Shown: positions 17,216-27,000, counted from the stretch's first letter. The stretch: 35,314 nt of DNA from Halomonas sp. (GCA_003552795.1 PUOM01000079.1:1-35314), one strand, 5' to 3'. Notes: generated by a model not told the origin, from the sequence alone. Numbers and translations: made by a program.

Positions 17216-17842
17216 TCAGTGCAGGCCGTATACGTAGTTAGCCACGGCTTCCATGTCGTCATCGCTCATCTTGGCGGCGATGTCGCGCATGATATTGGCC
17301 GGATCGTTGTCGCGCTCGCTGGCGGCGAAGTCCTGCAGCGTGGAGACCGTGTACTCCACGAACTGTCCGGACAGGGCCGGGTAGACCGCACTGCCGATGC
17401 CTTCCCCGGTGGGGGTGTGGCAGGCGGCGCAGGCGGGGATGCCCTTGGCCATGTCGCCGGCGCGGTAGAGTTCCTCACCGCGGGCCAGCTGCTCGGCGTT
17501 ATCATCGGGGTCTACCTGGCCCAGATTGGCATCCTGCTCGGCGTAGAACTTGGCCACATCCCAGGCGTCCTGGTCCGAGAAGTCGTCCACCTGGCCGGCC
17601 ATCTCCGGCACCATGCGGTGGCCGTCGCGGATATCCATGATCTGCTTGGCCGTGTAGGACATCTGCTGGCCGGCGAGATGCGGGAAGGAGGCCGAGGGGC
17701 TGATGCCCTCCTGGCCGTGACAGGCGGCGCAGGTCTGTGCCTTTTCGGCGCCTGCGGCCGCATCGGCGTCGGCCTCCAGGTCGGCGTGGGCGGCGCCGAC
17801 GGCGCCCATGGTAATTGCCAGGCTTGCCAGTAACTTTCTCAT
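17216..17842 (-). CDS. Dihaem cytochrome c4
   Basis: 208 residues with a signal peptide (about 1-20, ending AAHA). Two c-type haem sites are present, CAACHGQEG (Cys38-His42) and CAACHTPTG (Cys138-His142), spaced 100 residues apart as expected for the two cytochrome c domains of c4. Candidate Met axial ligands lie in HRMVPEMAG and in the ANIMRDIAAKM region. Cytochrome c4 carries electrons in the periplasm between the bc1 complex and terminal oxidases. It is divergent from engB and upstream of dsbA, an arrangement shared with Pseudomonas. Confidence 0.94.
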   Translation of the reverse strand: MRKLLASLAITMGAVGAAHADLEADADAAAGAEKAQTCAACHGQEGISPSASFPHLAGQQMSYTAKQIMDIRDGHRMVPEMAGQVDDFSDQDAWDVAKFYAEQDANLGQVDPDDNAEQLARGEELYRAGDMAKGIPACAACHTPTGEGIGSAVYPALSGQFVEYTVSTLQDFAASERDNDPANIMRDIAAKMSDDDMEAVANYVYGLH

Positions 17843-18092
17843 CGCTAATCCACTATGCCGTTACGTTATTGACCGGTACGTACCCTGGGTGCCGCCCGGT
17901 TCGAGAGGGGGAACCAGCATCAAGACATCCTATGCTCCAGATCGGCTGGTTCGCGGACGTCGAGGGCGCGGTGGTACACTAGCGTGACCCCGGGTCGCAG
18001 ACAAAAGACACTGTATTATACCGAATCACCCCGGCGGCGTGAATGCAAGCCGCGCCCCGTCTCCCTTCGACTATCGTCAGGATGTCATCGCC

Positions 18093-18698
18093 ATGGCGCG
18101 ACTCAACTATCAGACCGCCCGCTTTCTCACCAGCGCCCCTACCCTGGCCCAGTGTCCGCCGGACAGCGGCGCCGAAGTGGCCTTTGCCGGCCGCTCCAAT
18201 GCCGGCAAGTCCAGCGCCATCAATACCCTGACTCGACAGAAGGCGCTGGCGCGTATCTCCAAGACCCCGGGTCGCACCCAGCTGATCAACTTCTTCACCC
18301 TCGGCGAGGATGCCGCTCGTCGCCTGGTGGATCTGCCCGGCTACGGTTTCGCCAAGGTGCCCGAGCAGGTCAAGCGGGAGTGGCAGCGCCACCTCTCGGA
18401 CTACCTTCAGCGCCGCGCCTCCCTGCGCGGCCTGGTGCTGGTGATGGACGTGCGCCATCCGCTCTCGGAGTTCGACGAGACCCTGCTGGGCTGGGCGGAT
18501 GACAAGGCGATGCCGGTACATATCCTGCTCACCAAGGCCGACAAGCTCAAGCGCGGCGCGGCGGCCAGCGCCCTGCAGCAGGTGCGCTCGCGGCTGCGTG
18601 AGTGGGAGGACCTGGTCAGCATCCAGCTCTTCTCGTCGCTCAAGGGGCAGGGCGTCGAGGAGGCCCATGCGCGCCTCGACGCCTGGCTGATGGACTAG
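18093..18698 (+). CDS. engB: Ribosome-biogenesis GTPase EngB (YihA/YsxC)
   Basis: 201 residues from the ATG at 18093 ([16 protein letters not shown]); an earlier start at 18039 would add 18 residues. All G motifs are present: G1 [10 protein letters not shown]2 region [12 protein letters not shown]3 [12 protein letters not shown]4 TKADK and G5 SSLKG. EngB is a cytoplasmic, usually essential GTPase needed for assembly of the 50S ribosomal subunit. In many gammaproteobacteria it neighbours polA; here polA is absent and a HAD gene follows on the other strand. Confidence 0.95.
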   Translation: MARLNYQTARFLTSAPTLAQCPPDSGAEVAFAGRSNAGKSSAINTLTRQKALARISKTPGRTQLINFFTLGEDAARRLVDLPGYGFAKVPEQVKREWQRHLSDYLQRRASLRGLVLVMDVRHPLSEFDETLLGWADDKAMPVHILLTKADKLKRGAAASALQQVRSRLREWEDLVSIQLFSSLKGQGVEEAHARLDAWLMD

Positions 18699-18714
18699 GC
18701 TCCGGCTTCCCATG

Positions 18715-18821
18715 GGGTCAGACCCTGAGGCCTCCCCACGAATAGCCGAATAAAATCAACTGCCTGTCGGTATCTCGGTGCGACTTTGCCAGCGTTGGCG
18801 GGCCCTGAGGGGTCTGGCCCC
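18715..18821. repeat. REP-like palindrome pair downstream of engB
   Basis: GGGTCAGACCC (18715-18725) is itself a palindrome with a 1-base centre. About 85 bp on, GGGGTCTGGCCCC (18809-18821) is its inverted counterpart with one mismatch. Both are next to CTGAGG. Paired inverted palindromes between convergent genes resemble REP/BIME elements mobilised by TnpA_REP (RayT) transposases. Confidence 0.45.
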
Positions 18822-18848
18822 GTGGCGGCAGCGACTTGCGCTATCGCA

Positions 18849-19622
18849 CTATCGCCGGCTTTCCAGCCAGCGGATCAGCTCGGGCAGCTCGCGAACGTGG
18901 TCCAGGCGGTGGATGCCGGGGGGGAGGGGGCGGTCGTCGGTACCGATCCAGGCCGCCTGCATGCCCAGTCGCCGCGCCGGCAGGGCGTCCTCCGTCCAGG
19001 AGTCGCCGACGTGCAGTGCCCGCGATGACGGCGCGCCAAGCCGGGCCAGGGCCGCCAGGAAGGGGCGCGGATCGGGCTTGGGGGCGAGCAGCTCGCCGGC
19101 GGCGATGGCCACCGGAAAGTGGCACCCCAGCGGCAGTCGGGAGATCTCCACGTTGCCGTTGGTGATGCTGGCCAGCCGGTAGCGCTGGCCCAGCTCGCTC
19201 AACAGTGCCTCCACCTCGTCGTGGGGCGACACCTCGTGCCTGAGCACCATGAAGCGCTCCATGGCCCGCAGGGCCCAGCCCTCGGCGTGGTCCGGCGCCA
19301 GGCCGTACTCCCCCAGCAGTTCGGTCAGCGCTCGGCGGCGCAGCCAGGTGAAGTCGCCGCGACGCAGCGGGTGCTCGCCGGCCAGGCGACTCCGACGCTC
19401 GATAAATGCCGCCAGCGGGAAGCGCTCGGCGAAGCGGCCGCGGGCCTCCGGATGTCCTGCCGGCGTGCCGCGCCCGCTCAGCTGCGCTTCCAGCCTGCCT
19501 TCAAGCCAGTCGGCCAGGGCCTCATCCAGCCAGGCGTAGTGGCCATCCTCGGTGCGCCGCATCACCCCGCCGTTGTCCCACAGGGTGTCGTCCAGGTCGA
19601 AGGTGATCGCCTCGAGTCTCAC
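18849..19622 (-). CDS. HAD superfamily hydrolase (YigB-like)
   Basis: 257 residues with a GTG start overlapping the xerC stop by 4 bp (GTGA). Haloacid dehalogenase motifs occur in order: motif I FDLDDTLWDN (nucleophile Asp9, acid Asp11), motif II SITNGN, motif III lysine in PKPDPRPF, and motif IV HVGDSWTEDALPARRLG. E. coli YigB, which has the same place after xerC, dephosphorylates FMN and other metabolites; that activity is a reasonable guess here. It is the last gene of the argH-to-HAD run. Confidence 0.9.
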   Translation of the reverse strand: MRLEAITFDLDDTLWDNGGVMRRTEDGHYAWLDEALADWLEGRLEAQLSGRGTPAGHPEARGRFAERFPLAAFIERRSRLAGEHPLRRGDFTWLRRRALTELLGEYGLAPDHAEGWALRAMERFMVLRHEVSPHDEVEALLSELGQRYRLASITNGNVEISRLPLGCHFPVAIAAGELLAPKPDPRPFLAALARLGAPSSRALHVGDSWTEDALPARRLGMQAAWIGTDDRPLPPGIHRLDHVRELPELIRWLESRR

Positions 19623-20557
19623 GATGGTTCCTCGTCGTTTTCCGGGGCCGGGCGGCGCCGTGCCCGCGGGTGGGCGGCATCATAGCTGGCCGCCAGGTGC
19701 TGCCAGTCCAGCCGGGTATAGACCTGGGTGGTGGCCAGGTTGGCGTGACCGAGCAGCTCCTGGACGGCGCGCAGGTCCTGGCTCGACTCCAGCAGATGGC
19801 TGGCGAAAGAGTGGCGCAGGCGGTGAGGGTGCAGGTGCTCGTCGAGACCGCGACGGCGAGCGATCAGCGCCAGGCGCTGCTGGATGGCGCGGTGGCCCAG
19901 GCGGGTGCCGCGCTGGCCGACGAACAGCGCCACTTCGCCGCGGGCCGCCAGGGTCTCGCGCAGCGCGAGCCAGGCCTCCAGCGCAAGGCGCGCATGACGA
20001 CCCACCGGGACCTGGCGGGGCTTGCCGCCCTTGCCGACGACCCGCACCCGCTCGGGCTGCAGGTCGGGAAGGTCGAGGCCCGCCAGCTCGGCCAGGCGCA
20101 GGCCGCTGGAGTAGAAGAGCTCCAGCATGGCCTGGTCGCGCACCGCCAGCGGCGAGCCGTCATGGGGCGTCTCCAGGAAGTGCTTCAGGCGGTCCACGTC
20201 CACCGGGCGTGGCAGATGGCGGGGCTGGCGCGGGGCGCGGGTCAGGGCTACCGGATTGTGGGGCAGTCGACCGGCGGCCACCAGGTGGTCGGCCAGCCGG
20301 GAGATCGCCGAGCGACGCCGGGCCAGGCTTCGGGGGGCCAGCCCGCGCGCGCGCTCTTCGCCCAGGAAGCGGCGCAGCAGGACGGTGTCCAGCGCCCGCC
20401 AGTCGTCGATCTCACGCTCGGCCAGAAAGGCCACCAGGGCAGCGAGATCCCTACGGTAGGCGTCCAGGGTGGCCGGACTGGCCGTGCGCGCCAGCTCGTC
20501 CAGAAAGGCCTTGACCTCTGCGCACAGCGGGCCTGTCAGGGTGGACCGTTCAACCAT
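19619..20557 (-). CDS. xerC: Tyrosine recombinase XerC
   Basis: 312 residues. An N-terminal SAM-like core-binding domain (about 10-100) precedes the catalytic domain. Catalytic residues are Arg154 in SSGLRLAEL, the Lys in VVGKGGKPRQ, His245 and Arg248 in HPHRLRHSFA, His271 in LLGHANLATTQ and the nucleophile Tyr280 in QVYTRL. With XerD it resolves chromosome dimers at dif under FtsK control. The start overlaps the DUF484 stop by 8 bp, and the neighbours (DUF484 upstream, HAD downstream) are the usual xerC partners, which separates it from XerD and from phage integrases. Confidence 0.95.
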   Translation of the reverse strand: MVERSTLTGPLCAEVKAFLDELARTASPATLDAYRRDLAALVAFLAEREIDDWRALDTVLLRRFLGEERARGLAPRSLARRRSAISRLADHLVAAGRLPHNPVALTRAPRQPRHLPRPVDVDRLKHFLETPHDGSPLAVRDQAMLELFYSSGLRLAELAGLDLPDLQPERVRVVGKGGKPRQVPVGRHARLALEAWLALRETLAARGEVALFVGQRGTRLGHRAIQQRLALIARRRGLDEHLHPHRLRHSFASHLLESSQDLRAVQELLGHANLATTQVYTRLDWQHLAASYDAAHPRARRRPAPENDEEPS

Positions 20558-21266
20558 GGCGGGTGGCGTGGCGCACCAGGAGGCGGGCCACCACGTCCCC
20601 CACGTATTCGGTGAAGAGGGTGTCCATGCTGGCGCGGAAGTGCTCGGGGTCGGGGCTGGCCATGATCAGGTAGCCCAGCGGCTCGCCCAGGGTCAGCCGG
20701 GTGATGGCGCAGGAACCTGAGCGGCGCGGGGCCTTGGCGTGGGGCAGCAGCCGCTTCCAGTCGGTGGGGGTGAGGCGAGCGCAGCGGCTGGTGCGGCCGT
20801 CAAGAAGTGCGGCCAGACGCGAGCCGGCATGCTCGTCGAGCACCTGGCGCGGGGCCTGAGGCGGCTGGGGGTCGGCGTCGGTGAGGCTGGCCGGGCACCA
20901 CAGGGCCACCGCCGGCGTGGAGAAGCGTTCGCAGAGCTGAGTGGCCAGGGCCTGGCCCAGGGCGTCGCCGTCCTCGGCCTCCAGCAGCGCCAGCACCAGC
21001 TCCCGGGTGCGGCGGTACTGGGCCTCGTTGTGGCGGGCCGACTCCAGCAGCTGCTCCAGGCGCCGTTCGGTCTGGTCGGCGCGGCTGCGCAGGTCATGGA
21101 CCAGCCGCTCCAGCAGCGAGGTGGCGCCCCGGGCTTCGGGGTGGGGCACCTTGAGCTGCTGGAGCAGCCCCTCGCGACCGACGAAGAAGTCCGGGTGGGT
21201 GGCCAGCCATTCGGCGACCCGGTCCGGGTCGAGGGTCTTGCGCGGTTCGGGAGCGGCTCGTGACAT
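20550..21266 (-). CDS. DUF484 family protein (GAF-like)
   Basis: 238 residues. The N-terminus DPDRVAEWLATHPDFFVGREGLLQQLKVPHP is the DUF484 signature. A coiled-coil stretch (about 50-85) follows, then a GAF-like domain ending in GEPLGYLIMASPDPEHFRASMDTLF. It lies between dapF and xerC, its standard place in gammaproteobacteria; the function is not established. The start is supported by GAGGAAT just upstream, 34 bp after dapF. Confidence 0.9.
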   Translation of the reverse strand: MSRAAPEPRKTLDPDRVAEWLATHPDFFVGREGLLQQLKVPHPEARGATSLLERLVHDLRSRADQTERRLEQLLESARHNEAQYRRTRELVLALLEAEDGDALGQALATQLCERFSTPAVALWCPASLTDADPQPPQAPRQVLDEHAGSRLAALLDGRTSRCARLTPTDWKRLLPHAKAPRRSGSCAITRLTLGEPLGYLIMASPDPEHFRASMDTLFTEYVGDVVARLLVRHATRHG

Positions 21267-21300
21267 GCGAATTCCTCGGCGGTCGCTCTTGCGAGTGGGC

Positions 21301-22134
21301 TCAGATCAGGACGATGCGGCCGTCATAGATGCGCTCGGCGGGGCCGCTCATGGCCAGGGGGGTGCCGGGGCCTCCCCATTCGATGGTCAGCTCGCCACCG
21401 GGCAGCTGTACGTTGACCGGGCTCTCCAGCAGCCCCTGGCGGATGCCGCTGGCCACGGCGGCGCAGGCACCGGTGCCACAGGCCATGGTCTCCCCGCTGC
21501 CACGCTCGTAGACCCGCAGGCGGATCTCATGGGGCGAGAGGATCTGCATGAAGCCCGCGTTGACTCGCCTGGGGAAGCGCGGGTGGGACTCGATGGCGGG
21601 CCCCAGGCGCGCCACCGGGGCGCGGTCGACGTCCTCGACCCGCAGCACCGCATGGGGGTTGCCCATGGAGACGACGCCGATCTCGAGGCGCTCGCCGTCC
21701 ACTTCCAGGGCATGCAGCGGGCGATCCTCGGCGGCGTCGAAGGGCAGCGCCTCCGGGGCGAAGCGCGGCTCGCCCATGTCGACTCGTACCCGGCCGTCGT
21801 CCTCCACCAGCAGCACCAGCGGCCCGCCGGCGGTCTCCACGCGGATCTCGTGCTTGTGGGTCAGGCGCTGGTCGCGAACGAAGCGGGCGAAGCAGCGCGC
21901 ACCGTTGCCGCAGTTCTCCACCTCGCTGCCGTCGGCGTTGAAGATCCGGTAGCGGAAATCCAGGTCCGGATCCCGGGGCGGCTCGACGATCAGCAGCTGG
22001 TCGAAGCCGACCCCGAAGCGGCGGTCGGCCAGGCGGCGGATCTGGTCGTCCTGCAGGCGCGCCCGCTGGGTGACCAGATCGATCACCATGAAGTCGTTGC
22101 CCAGGCCATGCATCTTGGTGAAGTGCAGCAGCAT
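21301..22134 (-). CDS. dapF: Diaminopimelate epimerase
   Basis: 277 residues from the ATG at 22134, which overlaps the lysA stop by one base (TGATG). The two catalytic cysteines are Cys75 in ENCGNGARC and Cys219 in [10 protein letters not shown]. The N-terminal [13 protein letters not shown] is a family hallmark. It converts LL- to meso-diaminopimelate, the precursor of lysine and of peptidoglycan cross-links, in the cytoplasm. It follows lysA, which uses its product. Confidence 0.97.
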   Translation of the reverse strand: MLLHFTKMHGLGNDFMVIDLVTQRARLQDDQIRRLADRRFGVGFDQLLIVEPPRDPDLDFRYRIFNADGSEVENCGNGARCFARFVRDQRLTHKHEIRVETAGGPLVLLVEDDGRVRVDMGEPRFAPEALPFDAAEDRPLHALEVDGERLEIGVVSMGNPHAVLRVEDVDRAPVARLGPAIESHPRFPRRVNAGFMQILSPHEIRLRVYERGSGETMACGTGACAAVASGIRQGLLESPVNVQLPGGELTIEWGGPGTPLAMSGPAERIYDGRIVLI

Positions 22135-23405
22135 CAGTCGGCGTCCTCCGGCAGCAGTGACTCGCCGGCCCACAGCTCCTCGAGTCGCTCGCGGCGGCGC
22201 ACCAGGTGGGCGGACTCACCGTCCACCATCACCTCGGCGGGGCGCGGGCGGCTGTTGTAGCTGGAGGCCATCACGAAGCCGTAGGCGCCGGCCGAGCGCA
22301 CTGCCAGCAGATCGCCCGCGCCGATGGCCAGCTGGCGCTCCTTGCCCAGGAAGTCGCCGGTCTCGCAGACCGGCCCCACCACGTCGTAGGTGGCGCTCTC
22401 CCGGGCGCGGCGGGTATCCACCGGCAGGATCGCCTGCCACGCCTGGTAGAGGGCGGGGCGGATCAGGTCGTTCATGCCGGCATCGACGATGGCGAAGTTC
22501 TTGGTCTCGCCGGGCTTGAGGAACTCCACCCGGGTCAGCAGCACCCCGGCGTTGGCGGCGATGGAGCGGCCGGGTTCGAAGAGCAGGGTCAGCCGCTCGC
22601 TGCCCCTCCATCGGGAGAGTCGCTCGAGCAGGGCCGAGGCGTAGTCGAAGGGCGCCGGCGGGTGCTCGTCGCGATAGGGCACGCCGAGACCCCCGCCCAG
22701 GTCCAGATGCTCCACCTCGATACCGCGCCCGCGCAGCGTCTCGAGCAGCACCAGCAGGCGGTCCAGGGCGTCGAGGAAGGGCGCGATCTCGGTGAGCTGG
22801 GAGCCGATATGGCAGTCCAGGCCGGTAACCTTGACGTTGGGCAGGCCGGCGGCCAGCTCGTAGACCGCCAGGGCCTCATCCACCGGGATGCCGAACTTGT
22901 TGTCCTTGAGCCCGGTGGAGATATAGGGGTGAGTGCCGGCGTCCACGTCCGGGTTGACCCGCAGCGACACCGGCGCCACCTTGCCCAGGCGCCCGGCCAC
23001 GGCGTCGAGGCGCTCGAGCTCCGGACGAGACTCGACGTTGAAGCACTTGATGCCGACCTCCAGGGCCCGGGCCATCTCGGCCTCCTGCTTGGCCACGCCG
23101 GAGAAGACTACCTTGGCGGGGTCGCCCCCGGCGGTCAGCACGCGCTCCAGCTCGCCCACGGAGACAATGTCGAAACCGGCGCCCAGCCGGGCCAGCAGGC
23201 CCAGCACGGCGAGGTTGGAGTTGGCCTTCACCGCGTAGCAGATCAGGTGGGGATGGCCACCCAGCGCCTCGGTATAGGCGCGGAAGTGGCGGGCCAGGGT
23301 GGCCTTGGAATAGACGTAGCAGGGCGTGCCGAACTGCTCGGCGATGCGGGTCAGCGGGACCTCCTCGCCGTAGAGTACGCCGTCGCGGTATTCGAAATGA
23401 TCCAT
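22134..23405 (-). CDS. lysA: Diaminopimelate decarboxylase
   Basis: 423 residues from the ATG at 23405 ([15 protein letters not shown]); the longer frame only overlaps lptM and argH. It is a fold-III PLP enzyme: PLP lysine Lys60 in [14 protein letters not shown] loop, [11 protein letters not shown] glycine loop, FEPGRSI, and the substrate/dimer cysteine motif [11 protein letters not shown]. It decarboxylates meso-diaminopimelate to L-lysine. It starts one base after the lptM stop, a standard lptM-lysA-dapF order. Confidence 0.97.
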   Translation of the reverse strand: MDHFEYRDGVLYGEEVPLTRIAEQFGTPCYVYSKATLARHFRAYTEALGGHPHLICYAVKANSNLAVLGLLARLGAGFDIVSVGELERVLTAGGDPAKVVFSGVAKQEAEMARALEVGIKCFNVESRPELERLDAVAGRLGKVAPVSLRVNPDVDAGTHPYISTGLKDNKFGIPVDEALAVYELAAGLPNVKVTGLDCHIGSQLTEIAPFLDALDRLLVLLETLRGRGIEVEHLDLGGGLGVPYRDEHPPAPFDYASALLERLSRWRGSERLTLLFEPGRSIAANAGVLLTRVEFLKPGETKNFAIVDAGMNDLIRPALYQAWQAILPVDTRRARESATYDVVGPVCETGDFLGKERQLAIGAGDLLAVRSAGAYGFVMASSYNSRPRPAEVMVDGESAHLVRRRERLEELWAGESLLPEDAD

Positions 23406-23406
23406 G

Positions 23407-23571
23407 CTAGCTCTCGCTGTCGTCGGGGGCGTTGGCGGCGTCGCGGGGGGCGGGCTCTGCGGCCGCCGGGGCGTCATCGGGCAGGGTGAGCGGGCCCTTC
23501 TGGCCGCAGCCGGCAAGCCCCAGCGTCATCAGCAATGCCAGGCTCAGGGCGGCGAGGGGCAAGCGGCCCAT
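23407..23571 (-). CDS. lptM: Small LPS translocon-associated lipoprotein LptM (YifL)
   Basis: 54 residues, not listed as its own ORF in the track. It begins MGRLPLAAL and has a lipoprotein signal with lipobox LAGC (lipidated Cys22), followed by GQKGPLTLP, the conserved N-terminal mature motif of LptM/YifL. The tail is Ala/Pro/Asp-rich and disordered. In E. coli LptM binds the LptDE outer-membrane translocon and aids its oxidative maturation; the same role is inferred here. Its ATG overlaps the argH stop by one base (TGATG) and its stop is one base before the lysA start, the usual setting for this gene. Confidence 0.9.
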   Translation of the reverse strand: MGRLPLAALSLALLMTLGLAGCGQKGPLTLPDDAPAAAEPAPRDAANAPDDSES

Positions 23572-25001
23572 CAGGTGCCGCTCTCCCGGCCAGGCTCCAT
23601 CGCGCTCAGGGCATCGCGGGCCCGCTGGGCGGCGGCACGTACCTGATCGGGGGCGGTGCCGCCAATATGGTTGCGGGCGGCCACCGAGCCCTCCAGGGTC
23701 AGCACCTCGAAGACGTCGCCCTCGATGACGTCGGAGAACTGCTGGAGCTCCTCGAGGCTCATCTCGGAGAGATCCTTCTGCTGCTTCAGGCCGAAGGCCA
23801 CGGAGAGGCCGACGATCTCGTGGGCGTCGCGGAAGGCCACGCCCTTGCGCACCAGGTAGTCGGCCAGATCGGTGGCGGTGGAGAAGCCGCGGCGTGCCGC
23901 CTCGGCCATCTGCGCCTTCTTGGGCTCGATGGCGGGCACCATGTCGGCGAAGGCCTTGAGGCAGTCCTTGACGGTATCCACGGCGTCGAACAGCGGCTCC
24001 TTGTCCTCCTGGTTGTCCTTGTTGTAGGCCAGCGGCTGGGACTTCATCAGGGTCAGCAGGCTCATCAGGTGACCGTAGACGCGGCCGGTCTTGCCGCGCA
24101 CCAGCTCCGGCACGTCCGGGTTCTTCTTCTGGGGCATGATGGAGGAGCCGGTGCAGAACCGGTCGGGCAGGTCGATGAAGTCGAACTGGGCGCTGGTCCA
24201 GAGCACCAGCTCCTCGCTCATCCGCGACAGGTGCATCAGCAGCAGGCTGGCGAAGGATGTGAACTCGACGGCGAAGTCGCGATCGCTCACCGCGTCCAGG
24301 CTGTTCTCGGCGGGGCGCGCGAAACCCAGCAGCTCGGCGCTGACGTGGCGATCGATGGGATAGGTGGTGCCGGCCAGGGCCGCGGCGCCCAGCGGCATCA
24401 CGTTGACGCGGCGGCGACAGTCGAGCAGACGCTCGTGGTCCCGGGCCAGCATCTCCTGCCAGGCCAGCAGATGGTGGCCGAAGGTGACCGGCTGGGCCGT
24501 CTGCAGGTGGGTGAAGCCGGGCATGATGGTGTCGGCCTCGCGGTCGGCCAGCTCGATCAGGCCGCGGCGCAGGCGGGAGAGCTCGGCGGCGACCCGGTCG
24601 ATCTCGTCGCGCAGGAAGAGACGGATGTCGGTGGCCACCTGGTCGTTGCGCGAGCGGCCGGTGTGCAGCTTCTTGCCGGTAATGCCGATCTTGTCGGTGA
24701 GCCGCGCCTCGATGTTCATGTGCACGTCTTCCAGCGCCACGGACCACTGGAACTCGCCGCGCTTGATCTCGTCGCGAATCTCTGTCAGTCCCGCGATGAT
24801 GGCATCGCGCTCGTCCTCGGTGAGCACGCCGACCCTGGCCAGCATGGTGGCGTGGGCGGTGGAACCCTGGATATCGTGGACGGCGAGGCGTTGATCGAAA
24901 GCGACCGAGGCGGTGAAACGGGCGACGAAGGCGTCGGTGGGCTCGTTGAAGCGGCCGCCCCAGGACTGGTTGGTGCCGGCGGTGGTGGAATCTGCGCTCA
25001 T
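23571..25001 (-). CDS. argH: Argininosuccinate lyase
   Basis: 476 residues from the ATG at 25001; the track's longer frame adds about 98 non-homologous residues. The fumarase/aspartase superfamily signature [12 protein letters not shown] is intact, as are the catalytic TGRSRNDQ and FTHLQTAQP segments. It splits argininosuccinate into arginine and fumarate, the last step of arginine synthesis. It leads the tight minus-strand cluster argH-lptM-lysA-dapF-DUF484-xerC-HAD and is divergent from hemC. Confidence 0.97.
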   Translation of the reverse strand: MSADSTTAGTNQSWGGRFNEPTDAFVARFTASVAFDQRLAVHDIQGSTAHATMLARVGVLTEDERDAIIAGLTEIRDEIKRGEFQWSVALEDVHMNIEARLTDKIGITGKKLHTGRSRNDQVATDIRLFLRDEIDRVAAELSRLRRGLIELADREADTIMPGFTHLQTAQPVTFGHHLLAWQEMLARDHERLLDCRRRVNVMPLGAAALAGTTYPIDRHVSAELLGFARPAENSLDAVSDRDFAVEFTSFASLLLMHLSRMSEELVLWTSAQFDFIDLPDRFCTGSSIMPQKKNPDVPELVRGKTGRVYGHLMSLLTLMKSQPLAYNKDNQEDKEPLFDAVDTVKDCLKAFADMVPAIEPKKAQMAEAARRGFSTATDLADYLVRKGVAFRDAHEIVGLSVAFGLKQQKDLSEMSLEELQQFSDVIEGDVFEVLTLEGSVAARNHIGGTAPDQVRAAAQRARDALSAMEPGRESGT

Positions 25002-25257
25002 CGGACTGGATATCCTGCGTGACGGGTTGCGGTGAAGCGGGGCCACAGGGCCCCGGCGCCGACGCGGCGGCGCTGGCTGGACATGTCCGGCAGTGTACCA
25101 GAGTCCGCCCGGGGGGTGAGGGGCCGCTCGGGGCGTCGATTTCTCCTGCCCTGCCGGGTGCTTTATGATGACAGCCGATATGCTGTAGCGAACGCCAATA
25201 CTACCGGGCGTCGGCGGTGCTGAACGCCGGCAGGGGAACCGGGACAGGGAGAACCTC
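25002..25257. promoter_or_regulatory. Divergent argH / hemC promoter region
   Basis: 256 bp without a gene. For hemC the best -10 is TATGAT (25164-25169), with a weak -35-like TTCTCC 17 bp upstream (25141-25146). For argH a TACACT on the minus strand near 25097 is a possible -10 without a good -35. No regulator gene or obvious operator palindrome lies here. Confidence 0.4.
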
Positions 25258-26199
25258 GTGCAATCCATCACCAAGCTGCGTATTGCCACCCGCAAGAGTC
25301 AACTGGCCCTGTGGCAGGCCGAACATGTTCGCGACCGCCTCATGGCGATTCACCCCGGCCTGGAGGTGGAGCTGGTGGCCATGTCCACCCGCGGCGACAA
25401 GATCCTCGACACGCCGCTGGCCAAGGTGGGCGGCAAGGGGCTGTTCGTGAAGGAGCTGGAGGAGGCGATGCTCGACGGCCGCGCCGATATCGCGGTGCAC
25501 TCCATGAAGGACGTCCCCATGCACTTCCCCGAGGGGCTGGGCCTCTCGGTGATTCTGGAGGGGGCCGAGCCCACCGACGCCTTCGTCTCCAACCACTACA
25601 AGAGCCTCGACGAGCTGCCCGAGGGGGCGCGCATCGGCACCTCCAGCCTGCGCCGCGGCCTGCAGATGCAGGAAGCGCGTCCTGACTTCGAGGTCCTCAC
25701 TCTGCGCGGCAACGTCCAGACCCGCCTGGCCAAGCTCGACGACGGCGAGTTCGATGCCATCCTGCTGGCCACCTCCGGGCTGAAGCGCCTGGGGCTCGAG
25801 GCGCGCATCGCCATGGAGCTGCCCCCCGAGGTGTGTCTGCCGGCCTGCGGCCAGGGAGCGCTGGGCATCGAGTGCCGCCTGCACGACCCCGAGCTGGTCA
25901 GCCTGCTGGCGCCGCTCGACGATCCGGACACGGCCACCCGGGTGCGCGCCGAGCGCGCCATGAATACCCGTCTCGAGGGAGGTTGCCAGGTGCCGATCGG
26001 TGGCCACGCGGTATTCGAGAACGACGGCCAGACCCTGTGGCTGCGGGCCCTGGTGGGTACCCCGGACGGTACCCGGGTGCTGCGCGCCGAGGGTCGTGGC
26101 TCCATTTATGAACCCGAGGCGCTGGGCATCCGCGTCGCCGAGGAGCTGCTGGAGATGGGCGCCGGCGAGATTCTCGCCGAGGTCTACGGCGCCGAGTGA
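25258..26199 (+). CDS. hemC: Porphobilinogen deaminase (hydroxymethylbilane synthase)
   Basis: 313 residues with a GTG start preceded by GGGAGA. The catalytic aspartate is Asp85 in HSMKDVP, and the cysteine that carries the dipyrromethane cofactor is Cys243 in [23 protein letters not shown] and GTSSLRRG are family signatures. It polymerises four porphobilinogens to hydroxymethylbilane in the cytoplasm. It heads the hemC-hemD-hemX-hemY operon and overlaps hemD by one base (TGATG). Confidence 0.97.
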   Translation: MQSITKLRIATRKSQLALWQAEHVRDRLMAIHPGLEVELVAMSTRGDKILDTPLAKVGGKGLFVKELEEAMLDGRADIAVHSMKDVPMHFPEGLGLSVILEGAEPTDAFVSNHYKSLDELPEGARIGTSSLRRGLQMQEARPDFEVLTLRGNVQTRLAKLDDGEFDAILLATSGLKRLGLEARIAMELPPEVCLPACGQGALGIECRLHDPELVSLLAPLDDPDTATRVRAERAMNTRLEGGCQVPIGGHAVFENDGQTLWLRALVGTPDGTRVLRAEGRGSIYEPEALGIRVAEELLEMGAGEILAEVYGAE

Positions 26200-26993
26200 T
26201 GGAGGACCTACCGGTCGTTATCACCCGACCCGGCGAACGGGGCGACGTGCTGGCCGCGGCCATCGAGGCCGGTGGCCTGCCGGTGGCTCGCCTGGAGGCG
26301 CTGCGCCTGGAGGCACTGCCCGAGACGGCGGAGCAGCGCGGCGCCTGGCTCGATTTCGACCAGTTCCGGCGGGTGGTGGTGGTAAGCCCCTTCGCCGCCG
26401 AACGACTGGCCGATGCGCTGGACCGTTACTGGCCCCAGCTGCCGGTGGGCATCGACTACTATGCGGTGGGGGCGGCCACCGCCGCCGCGCTGCACCGGGC
26501 GCTCGGGGTGCGGGTGCATGTGCCGCCCGCGGCGACCGGCGAGGACACCAGCGAAGCGCTGCTGCAGCTGGGTTCCCTGCAACGCCTGGACGATGAAAGG
26601 GTGCTGCTGGTGGCCGGCGAGGGGGGGCGGGCCCTGCTCGCCGATACCCTCGCCGAGCGCGGCGCCCGGGTGACGCGCCTGGCGGTCTATCGCCGCATCC
26701 CGCTCTCTCCCTCTCCCGGCATGCGGCGCCGTCTGGCCCGGGGCGAGTTCTGCGCCCTGGTGGTCAGCAGCGGAGAAATTCTCGAACATCTGGCAAGATG
26801 GTGTCCGGGTGCCGCCTTGAACCAACCGCTAATCGTTTCCAGCACTCGGTTGGCTACACTGGCCGGCAAGCTGGGGTTCCGTGCCCCTGTCGTGGCGTCC
26901 GGCGCCACGCCGGCCGCGCTGACGGCGGCCTTGGCCGCCGCCTGTCACCCGCAGGAAGCCGATGTCGATCAAGACGATCTCGAAAAGGGCTAG
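26199..26993 (+). CDS. hemD: Uroporphyrinogen-III synthase
   Basis: 264 residues from the ATG at 26199; a GTG one codon earlier is equally open. The family is poorly conserved, but PVVITRPGERGDVLAAAIEAGG at the N-terminus, VVVVSPFAAERL, YYAVGAATAAAL and ALVVSSGEILEHL fit HemD. It closes hydroxymethylbilane to uroporphyrinogen III with inversion of ring D. The position directly between hemC and hemX makes the call secure. Confidence 0.94.
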   Translation: MEDLPVVITRPGERGDVLAAAIEAGGLPVARLEALRLEALPETAEQRGAWLDFDQFRRVVVVSPFAAERLADALDRYWPQLPVGIDYYAVGAATAAALHRALGVRVHVPPAATGEDTSEALLQLGSLQRLDDERVLLVAGEGGRALLADTLAERGARVTRLAVYRRIPLSPSPGMRRRLARGEFCALVVSSGEILEHLARWCPGAALNQPLIVSSTRLATLAGKLGFRAPVVASGATPAALTAALAAACHPQEADVDQDDLEKG

Positions 26994-27000
26994 CGACAAG

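Noticed and set aside
18699-18848. Spot 42/ErsA-type small RNA next to engB
   Set aside because: Its usual partner polA is absent, and no promoter or T-run terminator is seen, only the REP-like palindromes.
25002-25295. N-terminal extension of ArgH in the ORF track
   Set aside because: ArgH homology begins at 25001, and the extension covers the divergent promoter region and hemC start.
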